The notes under the pieces were generated by a model. The model saw only the letters and a list, made by a program, of their open reading frames with translations. It did not search any database and was not told the DNA's origin. From NCBI GenBank assembly GCA_945906305.1, contig CAMDQT010000017.1:1-64000 (forward strand): DNA of 64,000 nt, in the 5' to 3' direction. The position numbers and the translations under genes are program-made. Below are positions 1 to 9,812 of the stretch, piece after piece; the first letter of the stretch is position 1, and each line of letters opens with the position of its first letter. The DNA is from Ferrithrix thermotolerans DSM 19514 (GTDB lineage: Bacteria; Actinomycetota; Acidimicrobiia; Acidimicrobiales; CAIXPF01).

Positions 1-2
1 GG

Positions 3-251
3 GTCGAGGGAGGCAAGACGCCGCCGGTGTCCTTGGCCCGGCTGGCCGAATTGGGATTCCGCACCGTCATCTATCCGGTGGCGGCGCTGCTGGCGGCGAG
101 CCGGGCCGTGCGCACCACACTGGACAGTATCCGTGCCACCGGCACGGCAGAGGTGGCTCTCGCCGCGGGTGGCCTCGACGATTTCGGTGAGTTCGTCACC
201 TTCCTCGGATTGCCCGAGGTGCACGAGCTTGAAGTGCGCTTCGCCTACTGA
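3..251 (+). CDS. PEP mutase / isocitrate lyase superfamily protein, C-terminal part (5' end outside window)
   Basis: Open frame from the window edge reads VEGGKTPPVSLARLAELGFRTVIYPVAALLAASRAV..., the typical EGGKTP...LGF..viYP C-terminal region of the family. Confidence 0.8.
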   Translation, partial: VEGGKTPPVSLARLAELGFRTVIYPVAALLAASRAVRTTLDSIRATGTAEVALAAGGLDDFGEFVTFLGLPEVHELEVRFAY

Positions 252-344
252 GTGCACTCACTGTGCTAGAGCATTCTTCAGCAAACCGTCCGCCCAGTGC
301 GGCCGAGTACGGACAATCCCGCTTGCGGGGAAGGAGTGGCCATC

Positions 345-1505
345 ATGGATTTCGATCTGTCCGACGAGCACAAGCTGTTCCGGGACACCATGCGCTCCTT
401 CGTGAACCGCGAGATCAAGCCCATCGCCCGCGAATACGAGCAGGCGGGTACCTATCCGACGGAGATCGTCGAGATCATGAAGCAGATGGGCCTCTTCGGG
501 CTCACCATCGACGAGTCCTACGGTGGCATGGGTGCGGACCTGATCACCCTGGCCATCGCCTTCGAGGAAATCGCCCGGGGCTGGATGGGTGTGGCCGGCA
601 TCCTCGGTAGCCACGGTCTGGCCTGCAAGATGATTGGCAAGTGGGGGACCGAGGAGCAGAAGGCCAAGTATCTGCCCGGCCTCGCCACGGGCCAGCGGCG
701 GACCTGCATCGCGTTGACCGAGCCCGATGCGGGCTCGGATCTCCAGTCGGTCAAGACCAGGGCGGTGCGCGACGGCGAGGAGTACATCCTCAATGGCACC
801 AAGACTTGGATCACCAACGCTCGTTTCGCGGACCCGATGCCAGTTCTGTGCAAGACCGACCCTCTCCTCGAGCCCCGCCATCGGGGGATGAGCGTGCTGC
901 TCGTGGACGCCGGTACGCCAGGCTTCACCGTGCTGCGCGATATGGGAAAGCTGGGCTACAAGGGCCCCGAGAGCTGCGAGGTGGTGTTCCAGGATTGCCG
1001 CGTGCCCGCCGCCAACCTGCTGGGCGGGGTCGAGGGCCGGGGCATGGTTCAAGTACTTGGAGCGCTCGAGGTCGGCCGTATCAACGTGGCGGCTCGTGCG
1101 GTCGGCGTGGCCCAGGCCTCCTACGATCACGCCCTGGCCTACTCCAAGCAACGTCACGCGTTCGGTCAACCCATCTCCGGCTTTCAGGCGGTGCAGCACA
1201 AGCTCGCTGACATGGCCACCGAGATCCAGGCGGCCCGTCTGATGACCTGGTGGGCGGCGTGGCAGGCAGACCGCAGCGATCGGGCGGACACCGAAACCGG
1301 CATGGCCAAGCTGTTCGCCTCCGAATTGGCCCTGCGGGCATCATTGGACGCGATGCGCATCCACGGTGGCTACGGCTATTCGACGGAGTTCGAGGTGGAA
1401 CGGTTCTATCGCGACGCACCATTGATGGCGATCGGTGAGGGCACCAGCGACATTCTGCGCGGCGTGATCGCCCGGTCATTGCTCAATGGCTTCAACACCG
1501 ACTGA
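345..1505 (+). CDS. acyl-CoA dehydrogenase
   Basis: MDFDLSDEHKLFRDTMRSFVNREI..., CIALTEPDAGSD, MRIHGGYGYSTEFEVERFYRDA; SD-like AAGGAG before ATG 345. Confidence 0.93.
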   Translation: MDFDLSDEHKLFRDTMRSFVNREIKPIAREYEQAGTYPTEIVEIMKQMGLFGLTIDESYGGMGADLITLAIAFEEIARGWMGVAGILGSHGLACKMIGKWGTEEQKAKYLPGLATGQRRTCIALTEPDAGSDLQSVKTRAVRDGEEYILNGTKTWITNARFADPMPVLCKTDPLLEPRHRGMSVLLVDAGTPGFTVLRDMGKLGYKGPESCEVVFQDCRVPAANLLGGVEGRGMVQVLGALEVGRINVAARAVGVAQASYDHALAYSKQRHAFGQPISGFQAVQHKLADMATEIQAARLMTWWAAWQADRSDRADTETGMAKLFASELALRASLDAMRIHGGYGYSTEFEVERFYRDAPLMAIGEGTSDILRGVIARSLLNGFNTD

Positions 1506-1616
1506 GCAGACATCGAACCGCGTTGGGCGCTCCGTCGGAGGCGTCGCTTCAGTGTCACAGCCACCGAGGAAACTGCACCGTGGGCCGAAGCGTTCGTTCC
1601 CACCAGGAGGCATCCG

Positions 1617-1703
1617 ATGGACCGTACGACGGACATCGCCGCGGTGCGGCGCGTGGCCGATTTACGTAGTGCCACGAGCCCACAGCTGAGCGTGGTGGCC
1701 TGA
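1617..1703 (+). CDS. putative 28-aa small ORF with strong Shine-Dalgarno
   Basis: AGGAGG-catccg-ATG; encodes MDRTTDIAAVRRVADLRSATSPQLSVVA. Confidence 0.35.
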   Translation: MDRTTDIAAVRRVADLRSATSPQLSVVA

Positions 1704-1740
1704 GCGGGGACCAGCTGCTCTTACCAGGGGCCTCTTGCAG

Positions 1741-1764
1741 TTTGCATAATGTAAGTTATGCAAA
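1741..1764. repeat. AT-rich perfect inverted repeat TTTGCATAA-tgtaag-TTATGCAAA
   Basis: 9-bp perfect arms in a convergent intergenic region of a GC-rich sequence. Confidence 0.7.
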
Positions 1765-1817
1765 ACAGGCCCCGAAGTTGGCCTGGCACCCCAGCGAGGC
1801 CAGGCGGAAGGTCAACC

Positions 1818-2864
1818 TCAGACGCTGCCAGGCATCAGCTTCGCTTCGGCCGCCTGATCGAAGCCGAGCAGTGCCGTACGACGGGCGTGGCTTTCCAGAT
1901 GGGCCCAGTCGGCCACGGATTCGTCTTCGGTCACCACAATGATTTGGCGTCCGTCGCTTCGGCCGGCCAGATGATCGAGGACGAAGCTCAACAGCTCGTG
2001 GTCCAGGCTCGGCGAGACGGCCACTACACAAGGGCCTCCGTCAGGATGTGACCGCGGCATCAACGCACAGACGGTACGGACGATCTCGATGGGATCGACC
2101 GACCATTCACCGCGGACATCGGGCGCGCCGACCGTCGCCATAGCGCCGATCCGACCCGCCAGCCCCACTGCCGCCGCTACTCGATCTCGCTGGCATAACG
2201 CGGCATCGACGTCGATGGGTCCGACCAGTTGCATCCAGGTCGTCCCCGTAGTGGTGGACTCCCCCGGGCGACCGCACGGCACGGAGGCGTTCGTCGATCG
2301 TGGTTTGCGCCGTAGCAACCGACGGAACGCGCCGGGACGGGACAATCTCCCCTCTCCCCCGGTCGGGCCTCCGCCGCTCTCCCCCCCGGGTTGAGTCAAC
2401 ACCGCCGCACGGTCGGCCGCGAGCTGATCGGCAAGACGCCACAGCACCCCTTGGTCGAGTCCGCTTAGGTGGTACACGGTGTCGGCGTCGGTGCGCCGCG
2501 TTGCAGCGTCGGTGCACTCGGGGTTGAAACGGAACGATTCGAGCTCACCCAGCGGGCGCTCTTGGCAGTTCTCAACCTCGACCAGCCGGTGACGCGCCGC
2601 GAACGGTCGGAACAGCACAAAGGAGGCTCCGTCGTTTATGGCGAACTCCACGTGCGTACCGTCACCGGCGTGCAGAACCTTGCCCAGCCGCCCGAGAACG
2701 GCGTCCACGGACCCCAGTGAGCACAGCACAATATTGAGCCCAGGCTGGAACTGCAAGATGCGCGCCGGTTGTCGATCGGCGAAGCTAACGCGTTGGAGAC
2801 GCCAGCTCAGCGGGTGTGTCAAAGGGGGTTGGACCCCGATCGAGGCGGGCTCAGGGGCGACCAT
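1818..2864 (-). CDS. hypothetical protein resembling a degenerate SMC/ABC-type ATPase (no Walker A)
   Basis: N-term LQRVSFADRQPARILQFQPGLNIVL followed by CSLGSVDAVLGRL rather than GxxGxGKS; C-term PCVVAVSPSLDHELLSFVLDHLAGRSDGRQIIVVTEDESVADWA resembles the D-loop/H-loop region of ABC ATPases. Confidence 0.6.
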   Translation of the reverse strand: MVAPEPASIGVQPPLTHPLSWRLQRVSFADRQPARILQFQPGLNIVLCSLGSVDAVLGRLGKVLHAGDGTHVEFAINDGASFVLFRPFAARHRLVEVENCQERPLGELESFRFNPECTDAATRRTDADTVYHLSGLDQGVLWRLADQLAADRAAVLTQPGGESGGGPTGGEGRLSRPGAFRRLLRRKPRSTNASVPCGRPGESTTTGTTWMQLVGPIDVDAALCQRDRVAAAVGLAGRIGAMATVGAPDVRGEWSVDPIEIVRTVCALMPRSHPDGGPCVVAVSPSLDHELLSFVLDHLAGRSDGRQIIVVTEDESVADWAHLESHARRTALLGFDQAAEAKLMPGSV

Positions 2865-3089
2865 GCGCGTGCTCCTTCCTGTGGCACCGCGGCAAGATTA
2901 TGGGGTCGCCATTCACGGTGGGGGGACCGTTGCTCCCCCACGGCTCTCGGCCGAGCAAAGCCCCTGTAGGCTCGCCCTCGCCGGATGAGTGCTCGGGGCT
3001 GGGTCCTTCCCGCCGCTACCGTGGCGAGGACCCGCTCCCATCGCGCGGGTTCCTGACCGTGACGAGTGCGCCATGACCTGTCTGCTTCC

Positions 3090-4235
3090 ATGAGCCCCGC
3101 GGAGCAACGGCCGGGCGACGCGCCGTGGGTCGGCTACGAAGCGTTCTGCACCGAGCAGTGGGCCTCGGGTCGCCGAATTGCTCGCGTCGTGGTGGTGTCG
3201 CGTGGGTTTGACACGGTCCGTTTCCTCGATGGCACCGAGGAACTCACCGCTCGTTCAACGGCTGCGTTCCGGGCGGCACAATTCGCCAGCCCTCCGGCCG
3301 TGGGTGACGTGGTGGCTGTGGTTTCGGACGGTTCCACTGAGGCCATCGTCGCCATCGCACCCCGTCACGGGGTGATTGTGCGCCGGGACCCGGCGGACCG
3401 GATGAGCGCCCAGGTGGTGGCGGCCAATGTCGACACCGTGTTCTGTGTGTTCGGTCTCGACCGTGAGCTGCGGCCCCGGCGGGTGGAGCGGGTGCTCGTG
3501 TTGGTCCTCGAGGGCGGCGCCACACCGGTGGTCGTGCTGACCAAGGCCGATCTTGGCGATGGCGAGGAGCGGGTTCGGGTGGCCCGCACGGTGGTCGAAG
3601 CGGTCGGTCCCGGTACGGCGGTGTGCGTCGTGTCGAGTCGCAGTGGCCTGGGCCTAGACGAACTAGCGCGCTATCTCGGCCCAGGCGATACCACAGCCCT
3701 GCTGGGCGAGTCCGGTGCGGGCAAGTCCTCGTTGGTCAACGCCCTCGTGGGTGACGAGGCCACGCAGGTCGGTGCGGTGCGAGGACGCGACAGCCGGGGT
3801 CGGCACACCACCACCGCCCGGCGGCTGTTCTCCGTGCGCTCGGGCGGGGCGCTGATCGACACCCCCGGCCTGCGGGCCCTGGGGTTGTGGGACGGCGCGG
3901 AGGGCGTCGACGAGGCCTTCCCCGACATTGCGGCGTTAGCCGTCGAGTGCCGATTCAGGGACTGTCGCCATGTCGATGAGCCGGGCTGCGCCGTACGCCG
4001 CGCTACGGCGGGTGCCACGCTGGCCTCGTCACGGCTCGACGCGTACCGCGCTTTACGGGCCGAGATGGACACCGTGGAGGCCAAGCGGGAGGCGGGCCGA
4101 CGCCTGCGTGGAGAAGGCCGGCGGCCACCCCTGCGCCGGACCCGCCGGCGGGCCGGCGTCGACGACGATGAGGCGCAGGCCGACACGACCCGTTACGGCG
4201 ATGCGGCGTTCGAGGTCAACACCGACGAGATCTGA
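3090..4235 (+). CDS. rsgA: ribosome small subunit-dependent GTPase A
   Basis: Circularly permuted GTPase motifs: VLTKADLG (G4), LLGESGAGKSSLVNALVG (G1), IDTPGLR (G3), then zinc-binding CRFRDCRHVDEPGC. Confidence 0.93.
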   Translation: MSPAEQRPGDAPWVGYEAFCTEQWASGRRIARVVVVSRGFDTVRFLDGTEELTARSTAAFRAAQFASPPAVGDVVAVVSDGSTEAIVAIAPRHGVIVRRDPADRMSAQVVAANVDTVFCVFGLDRELRPRRVERVLVLVLEGGATPVVVLTKADLGDGEERVRVARTVVEAVGPGTAVCVVSSRSGLGLDELARYLGPGDTTALLGESGAGKSSLVNALVGDEATQVGAVRGRDSRGRHTTTARRLFSVRSGGALIDTPGLRALGLWDGAEGVDEAFPDIAALAVECRFRDCRHVDEPGCAVRRATAGATLASSRLDAYRALRAEMDTVEAKREAGRRLRGEGRRPPLRRTRRRAGVDDDEAQADTTRYGDAAFEVNTDEI

Positions 4236-4292
4236 CAACCCTCTGGCGAGCCGGTCGATCCGGGCCTGCCGCGTCCGCCCACACCGAGGGCG

Positions 4293-4298
4293 TAGCGT
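4293..4298 (+). promoter_or_regulatory. candidate -10 (TAGCGT) 7 nt before GTG 4306; leaderless
   Basis: TAGCGT-tctgctg-GTG. Confidence 0.5.
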
Positions 4299-4305
4299 TC
4301 TGCTG

Positions 4306-5085
4306 GTGAGCGACGAGGTCCGCGGCGAGGAGGCTGAGAGGGGGTACTACGCCCGCTTGGGGGTAGAGCCCGACGCCGATCTTGGCGCGCTTCGGGCGGC
4401 GTATCGAAGCCAGGCCCGAAAGTACCACCCCGACCTGCAGCGGCGCGATGGCCCTGACACCGCGCGGGCGATGGCGGAGGTCAATAAAGCCTGGGAGACC
4501 CTTTCCGACCCCCGCCTCAGGAGACTCTACGACGAGGAGCGAAAGGGGCAGCTCGAGCAGGCCGAAGCCGTCGCCCGTACCCGCGCCCGCGCCGGGCGGG
4601 CCCCGGCCCCGGCCCCGTTCTTGCATCCCCAGCCGTCCGAGGCGGTGCGCCTGGTCTTCACCCGCCAAGACGCGTGGCTCAGCACCATGGCCCTGCGTAT
4701 CCGCCTCCTGGTTCGCTACGCAGGCCGCAGCGCGGCCCAGACGATGCTGTTGCGCCACCCGGGGACGGCCCGAGACACCTGGGAGGCCATGGTGCCGGCG
4801 ATCTGCGAGCACCTCGTCGTTGATGTGGGCGAACGGATCCGCTTGGCCCGTGCCGCAGCCGCCGCTCCCCTCGATCTGGCCAACGCGGCGGCGTTGATCG
4901 GCCTGAGAATGTACGGCGAGCAGTTGCTCGCCGGTACGGCGGGCCTCAGCGCCGAGGAGCGAGATCGTCACGCGGAGATGGTCGACCGCATGTACGAGAC
5001 GCTGGCCTACGAATTGCCACGAGAGTTGGTGCAGGCGTTGGGAGACTCGCCTCGGGTGCATCGCCGCTTGACCCGCCGTCGTTGA
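4306..5085 (+). CDS. DnaJ (J) domain-containing protein
   Basis: GYYARLGVEPDADLGALRAAYRSQARKYHPDLQRRDG...WETLSDPRLRRLYDEE, with HPD motif. Confidence 0.9.
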   Translation: MSDEVRGEEAERGYYARLGVEPDADLGALRAAYRSQARKYHPDLQRRDGPDTARAMAEVNKAWETLSDPRLRRLYDEERKGQLEQAEAVARTRARAGRAPAPAPFLHPQPSEAVRLVFTRQDAWLSTMALRIRLLVRYAGRSAAQTMLLRHPGTARDTWEAMVPAICEHLVVDVGERIRLARAAAAAPLDLANAAALIGLRMYGEQLLAGTAGLSAEERDRHAEMVDRMYETLAYELPRELVQALGDSPRVHRRLTRRR

Positions 5086-5161
5086 GGGCGTCCGCTCTCG
5101 GTGGCAGTGTCGCCGGTCATGTGCAGCGCGTCGGCGGCCCGACGCATGACCCCTAAGCCGC

Positions 5162-5167
5162 TAAGTT
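5162..5167 (+). promoter_or_regulatory. candidate -10 (TAAGTT) 7 nt before ATG 5175; leaderless
   Basis: TAAGTT-cgccgcc-ATG. Confidence 0.5.
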
Positions 5168-5174
5168 CGCCGCC

Positions 5175-5945
5175 ATGATCGACCTCTCCGGCAAAACCGC
5201 CTTGGTGACCGGTGCCAGCCGTGGCATTGGCGAGGCGACAGCCAAGGTGTTGGACCGCGCCGGTGCCCGGTTGCTGCTCAGCGGCCGTACCGTCGAGGAT
5301 CTCGAGCGGGTGGCGGCGGAGCTGACCCAGCCGGCGACGGTGTTGGTGGCGGATCTGTCCCAGCCAGGTAGTGGCACCGAACTCGCTCAGCGGGTCCTAG
5401 CGACGACGGGTGGCGTGGACATCTTGGTCAACAACGCCGGCATCCCCATGCGCCGCACACCCAGTCAGTTGACCGAAGCTGACGTCGATGAGGTGTTCGC
5501 CATCAACGTGCGCGCCTTGGTGATGTTGACCGTGGCGTTAGGGCCTTCAATGGCCGCACGAGGCGGTGGGTCGGTGATCAACGTGTCCTCCGTGGCGGCG
5601 ATACGCGGCCCTCTGGGGCGAGTGGCGTATGCGGGCACGAAGGGTGCGGTGGACGCCATGACCCGAGCCCTTGCCGCCGACTTGGGGCCGGTGGGCATTC
5701 GGGTGAACTCGGTGGCCCCTGGCATTATCACCACCGCGATCTGGGAGCAAAGTCGTCGTAGCGTGCCCGGCCTCATCGAGGACTTGGCGGAGCAAGTTGC
5801 GCTGAAGCGCTGGGGTTCGGCGGAGGATGTCGCCGACACCGTGCTGTTCTTTGCCTCGGACCTCTCGCGCTACGTCACCGGTGAAACCCTCGGGGTTGAC
5901 GGCGGCATGGGCAAGGTCGGTGCAAGTCCTTGCCCGACGAGTTGA
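5175..5945 (+). CDS. SDR family oxidoreductase
   Basis: TGASRGIGEA, NNAG, YAGTKGAVDAMTRALA, IRVNSVAPG, GGMG. Confidence 0.92.
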   Translation: MIDLSGKTALVTGASRGIGEATAKVLDRAGARLLLSGRTVEDLERVAAELTQPATVLVADLSQPGSGTELAQRVLATTGGVDILVNNAGIPMRRTPSQLTEADVDEVFAINVRALVMLTVALGPSMAARGGGSVINVSSVAAIRGPLGRVAYAGTKGAVDAMTRALAADLGPVGIRVNSVAPGIITTAIWEQSRRSVPGLIEDLAEQVALKRWGSAEDVADTVLFFASDLSRYVTGETLGVDGGMGKVGASPCPTS

Positions 5946-6018
5946 TTGGACGAGAACGGGCCGACGTCGCCCAGCCCAACGGTGCTGGCGCGGCGAACCG
6001 CGCCTGTTACCGATTGAC

Positions 6019-7908
6019 CTAGAGATACTGGCCGGTAGCCATGCGTTCGATGGCCCGGCCCCCCTGAGGCTCTTGAGCCGTTCGATTGCTGCTGACCAGG
6101 GTGCGGATGTACACGATTCGCTCCCCCTTCTTGCCCGAGATCTTGGCCCAGTCGTCGGGGTTGGTGGTGTTGGGCAGGTCCTCGTGTTCCTTGTACTCCT
6201 GGTGGATGGCGGCCACGAGGTCTTCGAGGCCGATTCCACCACTGCCGCCACCGATCAAACGCTTGATGGCCAGCTTCTTGGCGCGGCGCACGATGTTCTC
6301 AATCATGGCGCCGGAGGAGAAGTCCCTGAAGTACATGACCTCGCGGTCACCATTCTGGTAGGTGACCTCGAGGAACTGGTTGGCCTCATCGTCGCGATAC
6401 ATCTCCTCGACGGTGGCTTCGATCATCGCGTCTATGGCGGCGGCCTTGTCGCCATCGACGGCATGTAGCGCGGCGGGATCGAGCGGAAGGTCCTCGGTCA
6501 GGTAGCGGGCGAAGATCTGCTTCGCCGCAACCATGTTGGGCCGTTCGATCTTGATCTTCACGTCAAGGCGTCCAGGCCGCAGAATGGCCGGGTCGATGAG
6601 GTCCTCCCGGTTGGAGGCACCGATCACGATGACATTCTTGAGGGTTTCGACACCATCGATCTCGGCCAGTAGCTGCGGCACGATGGTGGACTCGATGTCG
6701 GAGCTGATGCCCGAGCCGCGGGTTCGGAACAACGACTCCATCTCGTCGAAGAACACGATGACTGGCCAGCCCTCTTCCGATTTCTCGCGGGCCCTTTGGA
6801 AGACGAGTCGGATTTGTCGCTCCGTCTCACCGACGTACTTGTTGAGCAGTTCGGGACCCTTGATGTTGAGGAAGTAACTGCGGGCTTTCGCGTCGCCAGA
6901 CACCTCGGCAACCTTTTTGGCCAAGCTGTTGGCCACGGCCTTGGCGATGAGGGTCTTACCGCAGCCCGGGGGGCCATACAGCAGGATGCCCTTGGGCGCG
7001 GGCAGCTTGTAGGCGGCGAAGAGCTCCCGGTGGACGAAGGGAAGCTCCACCGCATCGGTGATCTGTTCGATCTGCTCGTCAAGACCACCCACATCGGCAT
7101 AGGAGACGTCTGGCACCTCCTCGAGCACGAGTTCCTCGACCTCTGGGCGGGGCAGCTTTTCGAGCAGCAGGCCCGACCGGGTGTCCATGAGCAGGATGTC
7201 GCCCGAGCGGAGCTTCTCGTGTTGCAACGAGGCGGACAGCTCGGCTACTCGCTCCTCGTCGGCGCGGCCCACGATGAGGGCCCGAGTGCCATCGGAGAGC
7301 AACTCCTTGAGGCTCACCACCTCGCCGCTGCGTTCTCCCTTGCGGGCCAACACGACGTTGAGCGATTCGTTCAGTACGACCTCTGCACCGCGTTCGAGGG
7401 TGTCGATGTCGATGTCAGGGTGGAACGCAACGCGCATTTTGCGGCCACCGGAGTACACGTCGACGGTGCGGTCATCATCATTGAAGCCCAGGTAGGTGCC
7501 ATAGGCCGACGGGGGTCGGGTGAGCTTTTCCACTTCCTCGCGCAGCGCGGCGATCTGCTCACGGGCTTCGCGCAAGGTATAGGTGAGCTTCTCGTTCTGG
7601 GAGACGGCCTGGGTCAGCTGACCTTTGGTGTCGAGCAGTCGCTCCTCGAGGGTGCGCACCCGCTTCGGCGCGTCTTGGAGGCGGCGTCGGAGCGCGACGA
7701 TCTCCTCCTCCATCGTCTTGGCCTGCTCGCGCAGTTCGGCGATTTCGGTCTCGTAATTGGAGAGTCGCCGCTCGTACTCGGGGTTGTTGACGGCTGGACC
7801 TCCTGCTCGTCCGGTGGAGACTTTCCGGGTCTTCAGCGGATGTCCGTCCGGCTCGGTCGGCGAAGCCGACCGGTCGCCTTGGCGGACGGGTTCTTGCAGT
7901 TCGACCAT
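6019..7908 (-). CDS. mpa: proteasome-activating AAA ATPase (Mpa/ARC)
   Basis: N-terminal coiled coil, OB region, AAA motifs GPPGCGKT and [19 protein letters not shown]-terminal TGQYL proteasome-docking tail. Confidence 0.95.
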   Translation of the reverse strand: MVELQEPVRQGDRSASPTEPDGHPLKTRKVSTGRAGGPAVNNPEYERRLSNYETEIAELREQAKTMEEEIVALRRRLQDAPKRVRTLEERLLDTKGQLTQAVSQNEKLTYTLREAREQIAALREEVEKLTRPPSAYGTYLGFNDDDRTVDVYSGGRKMRVAFHPDIDIDTLERGAEVVLNESLNVVLARKGERSGEVVSLKELLSDGTRALIVGRADEERVAELSASLQHEKLRSGDILLMDTRSGLLLEKLPRPEVEELVLEEVPDVSYADVGGLDEQIEQITDAVELPFVHRELFAAYKLPAPKGILLYGPPGCGKTLIAKAVANSLAKKVAEVSGDAKARSYFLNIKGPELLNKYVGETERQIRLVFQRAREKSEEGWPVIVFFDEMESLFRTRGSGISSDIESTIVPQLLAEIDGVETLKNVIVIGASNREDLIDPAILRPGRLDVKIKIERPNMVAAKQIFARYLTEDLPLDPAALHAVDGDKAAAIDAMIEATVEEMYRDDEANQFLEVTYQNGDREVMYFRDFSSGAMIENIVRRAKKLAIKRLIGGGSGGIGLEDLVAAIHQEYKEHEDLPNTTNPDDWAKISGKKGERIVYIRTLVSSNRTAQEPQGGRAIERMATGQYL

Positions 7909-7975
7909 ACACGCCGATCGGTAACTCTGCGCGTGTTCGAGGGCGAAGTTGCCGCGGTGCCTTCGCCGGTGGGGC

Positions 7976-9763
7976 TCAGGCCAATGTCGCCATGGCCACC
8001 ACATCACGGGGCTCGGGAGCGCCCATGCGCACCGCGTCGGCGGTGCGATCGTCGGCGCAGGTCTGGCTGTCGCGCTCGGCTGCCACCCGTTGCCGGTAAT
8101 GGTTCACCTCATCGAGAATGGTGCGCTCATCCCATTGCCGCGGACCGGCCATGAGCTGGGCGACCTCATGGGCACAGTCGACGCCTCTATGGAACGTCTC
8201 GATGGACAGCCGCGTTCGGCGGGTGAGGACGTCATCGAGGTGCATGGCGCCTTCGTGGGTGACCGCAAAAATCACTTCGGCCCGCAGGTAGGGGCCGCCG
8301 TGCGCGATCGGCTCGCCGAGGCCGGGTTGGTCCGCGATGAGAGCGAGAAGTAGGTCGGACTGGCTGCCATAGCGTCCGAGGAGATGCTCCACCGCACCGA
8401 GATGCAGTTTGGCCTCCGCGGCGATGCGGTGGCGGCTGTTCCAACGTGACTGGTAGCCGACTGCCCCCAACAGCGGGACCCGCTCGGTGCACGACGGGGG
8501 GACGCCATGGTCGAGGTTGCCCACCGCCATGTCGATCGCATCACGGGCCATGACTCGGTAGGTGGTGTACTTACCGCCGGCAACGGAGATCAGACCGGGT
8601 ACGTGCTGGGTGACGGCGTGCTCACGAGAAAGGGCGGAGTTGTCGTCGGACTCACCCTGGAGCAGCGGTCGCAACCCGGCGTAGACACCCTCGATGTCCT
8701 CGTGGGTGAGCGGGGTGCGAAGCACCTGGTTCACCTGCCCTAGGAGGTAGTCAATATCTCGGCGGCTGGCCGCCGGATGGGCGAGATCGAGGTTCCATTC
8801 CGTGTCTGTGGTGCCAATGATCCAGTGGCCATGGTCCGCGGCGGAATCGCTCATGGCGCCCGTCGGGGACAGAGCCAGGCGTGGCGATCGCCACGGGATC
8901 ACGAAGAGCACACTGGTGGCGGTACGCAGGATCATTCCCGCACCAGAATGGATCCGGTCTCGTGGCACGACGAGGTGGATTCCCTTCGAGGCCCGCACCC
9001 GCAGCTGACCCCGGCCGGCCAACGATTGGATTTGGTCGGTCCACGTCGCGGTGGCATTGATGACCTGGTGGGCGCGTATGGCCAATTCCTGGCCGCTCTC
9101 GGTGCAACGGGCCTTGACGCCGAGCACCCGGTCCCCCTCGCGGTGCAGTCCTGTGACCTGCACGCTGGTGGCAATCGTGGCACCGTAGGCGGCGGCGGTG
9201 CGGGCCAATTCGACGGTGTGGCGGGCATCGTCGACCTGGCAATCCCAGTACTGGATGGCCCCCGCCAACGCCTCGGGACGCAGGGCCGGGACGAGCTGCA
9301 TCGCCGCCCGGCGGCCAAGATGGCGATGGCCTGGCAGGCGGCCTGGGGATCGGCGGGCCATCGAGTCATACAGCGCCACTCCCGCGCCCACATAGGCCCG
9401 CTCGAACACCTGTCCACGAAGCGGATACACAAAGCTGACGGGCCGCGCGAGGTGGGGGCAGAGTTCGCTCATCATCAGGCCCCGCTCGGCTAGGGCCTCC
9501 GCCACCAGACGAAACTCGCGTTGTTCGAGGTAACGCAATCCGCCGTGGAACAGCTTGGAGGATCGGCTCGAGGTGCCCGACGCGAGGTCACGTTGCTCCA
9601 CGAGGCCGACGGACAAGCCTCGGGTGGCAGCGTCGAGCGCCACCCCGGCACCGGTAACTCCGCCCCCGATGACCAAGATGTCCAAGGTTTCAGTGCCTAG
9701 CCTTTGCAGGGCCTTCAGGCGGCTCCTCGGGCTGAGCTGCGCCCCTGCGCTGTTCATGATCAC
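7976..9763 (-). CDS. glpD: glycerol-3-phosphate dehydrogenase/oxidase
   Basis: [76 protein letters not shown]. Confidence 0.93.
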   Translation of the reverse strand: MIMNSAGAQLSPRSRLKALQRLGTETLDILVIGGGVTGAGVALDAATRGLSVGLVEQRDLASGTSSRSSKLFHGGLRYLEQREFRLVAEALAERGLMMSELCPHLARPVSFVYPLRGQVFERAYVGAGVALYDSMARRSPGRLPGHRHLGRRAAMQLVPALRPEALAGAIQYWDCQVDDARHTVELARTAAAYGATIATSVQVTGLHREGDRVLGVKARCTESGQELAIRAHQVINATATWTDQIQSLAGRGQLRVRASKGIHLVVPRDRIHSGAGMILRTATSVLFVIPWRSPRLALSPTGAMSDSAADHGHWIIGTTDTEWNLDLAHPAASRRDIDYLLGQVNQVLRTPLTHEDIEGVYAGLRPLLQGESDDNSALSREHAVTQHVPGLISVAGGKYTTYRVMARDAIDMAVGNLDHGVPPSCTERVPLLGAVGYQSRWNSRHRIAAEAKLHLGAVEHLLGRYGSQSDLLLALIADQPGLGEPIAHGGPYLRAEVIFAVTHEGAMHLDDVLTRRTRLSIETFHRGVDCAHEVAQLMAGPRQWDERTILDEVNHYRQRVAAERDSQTCADDRTADAVRMGAPEPRDVVAMATLA

Positions 9764-9812
9764 CAGTGTGCCCGACTGGACTCACTCGGCGAGGACCGCG
9801 GAGCACACGCCG

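Noticed and set aside
6796-8154. 452-aa plus-strand ORF
   Set aside because: Antisense to mpa and glpD; no recognisable motifs, typical mirrored-GC shadow ORF.
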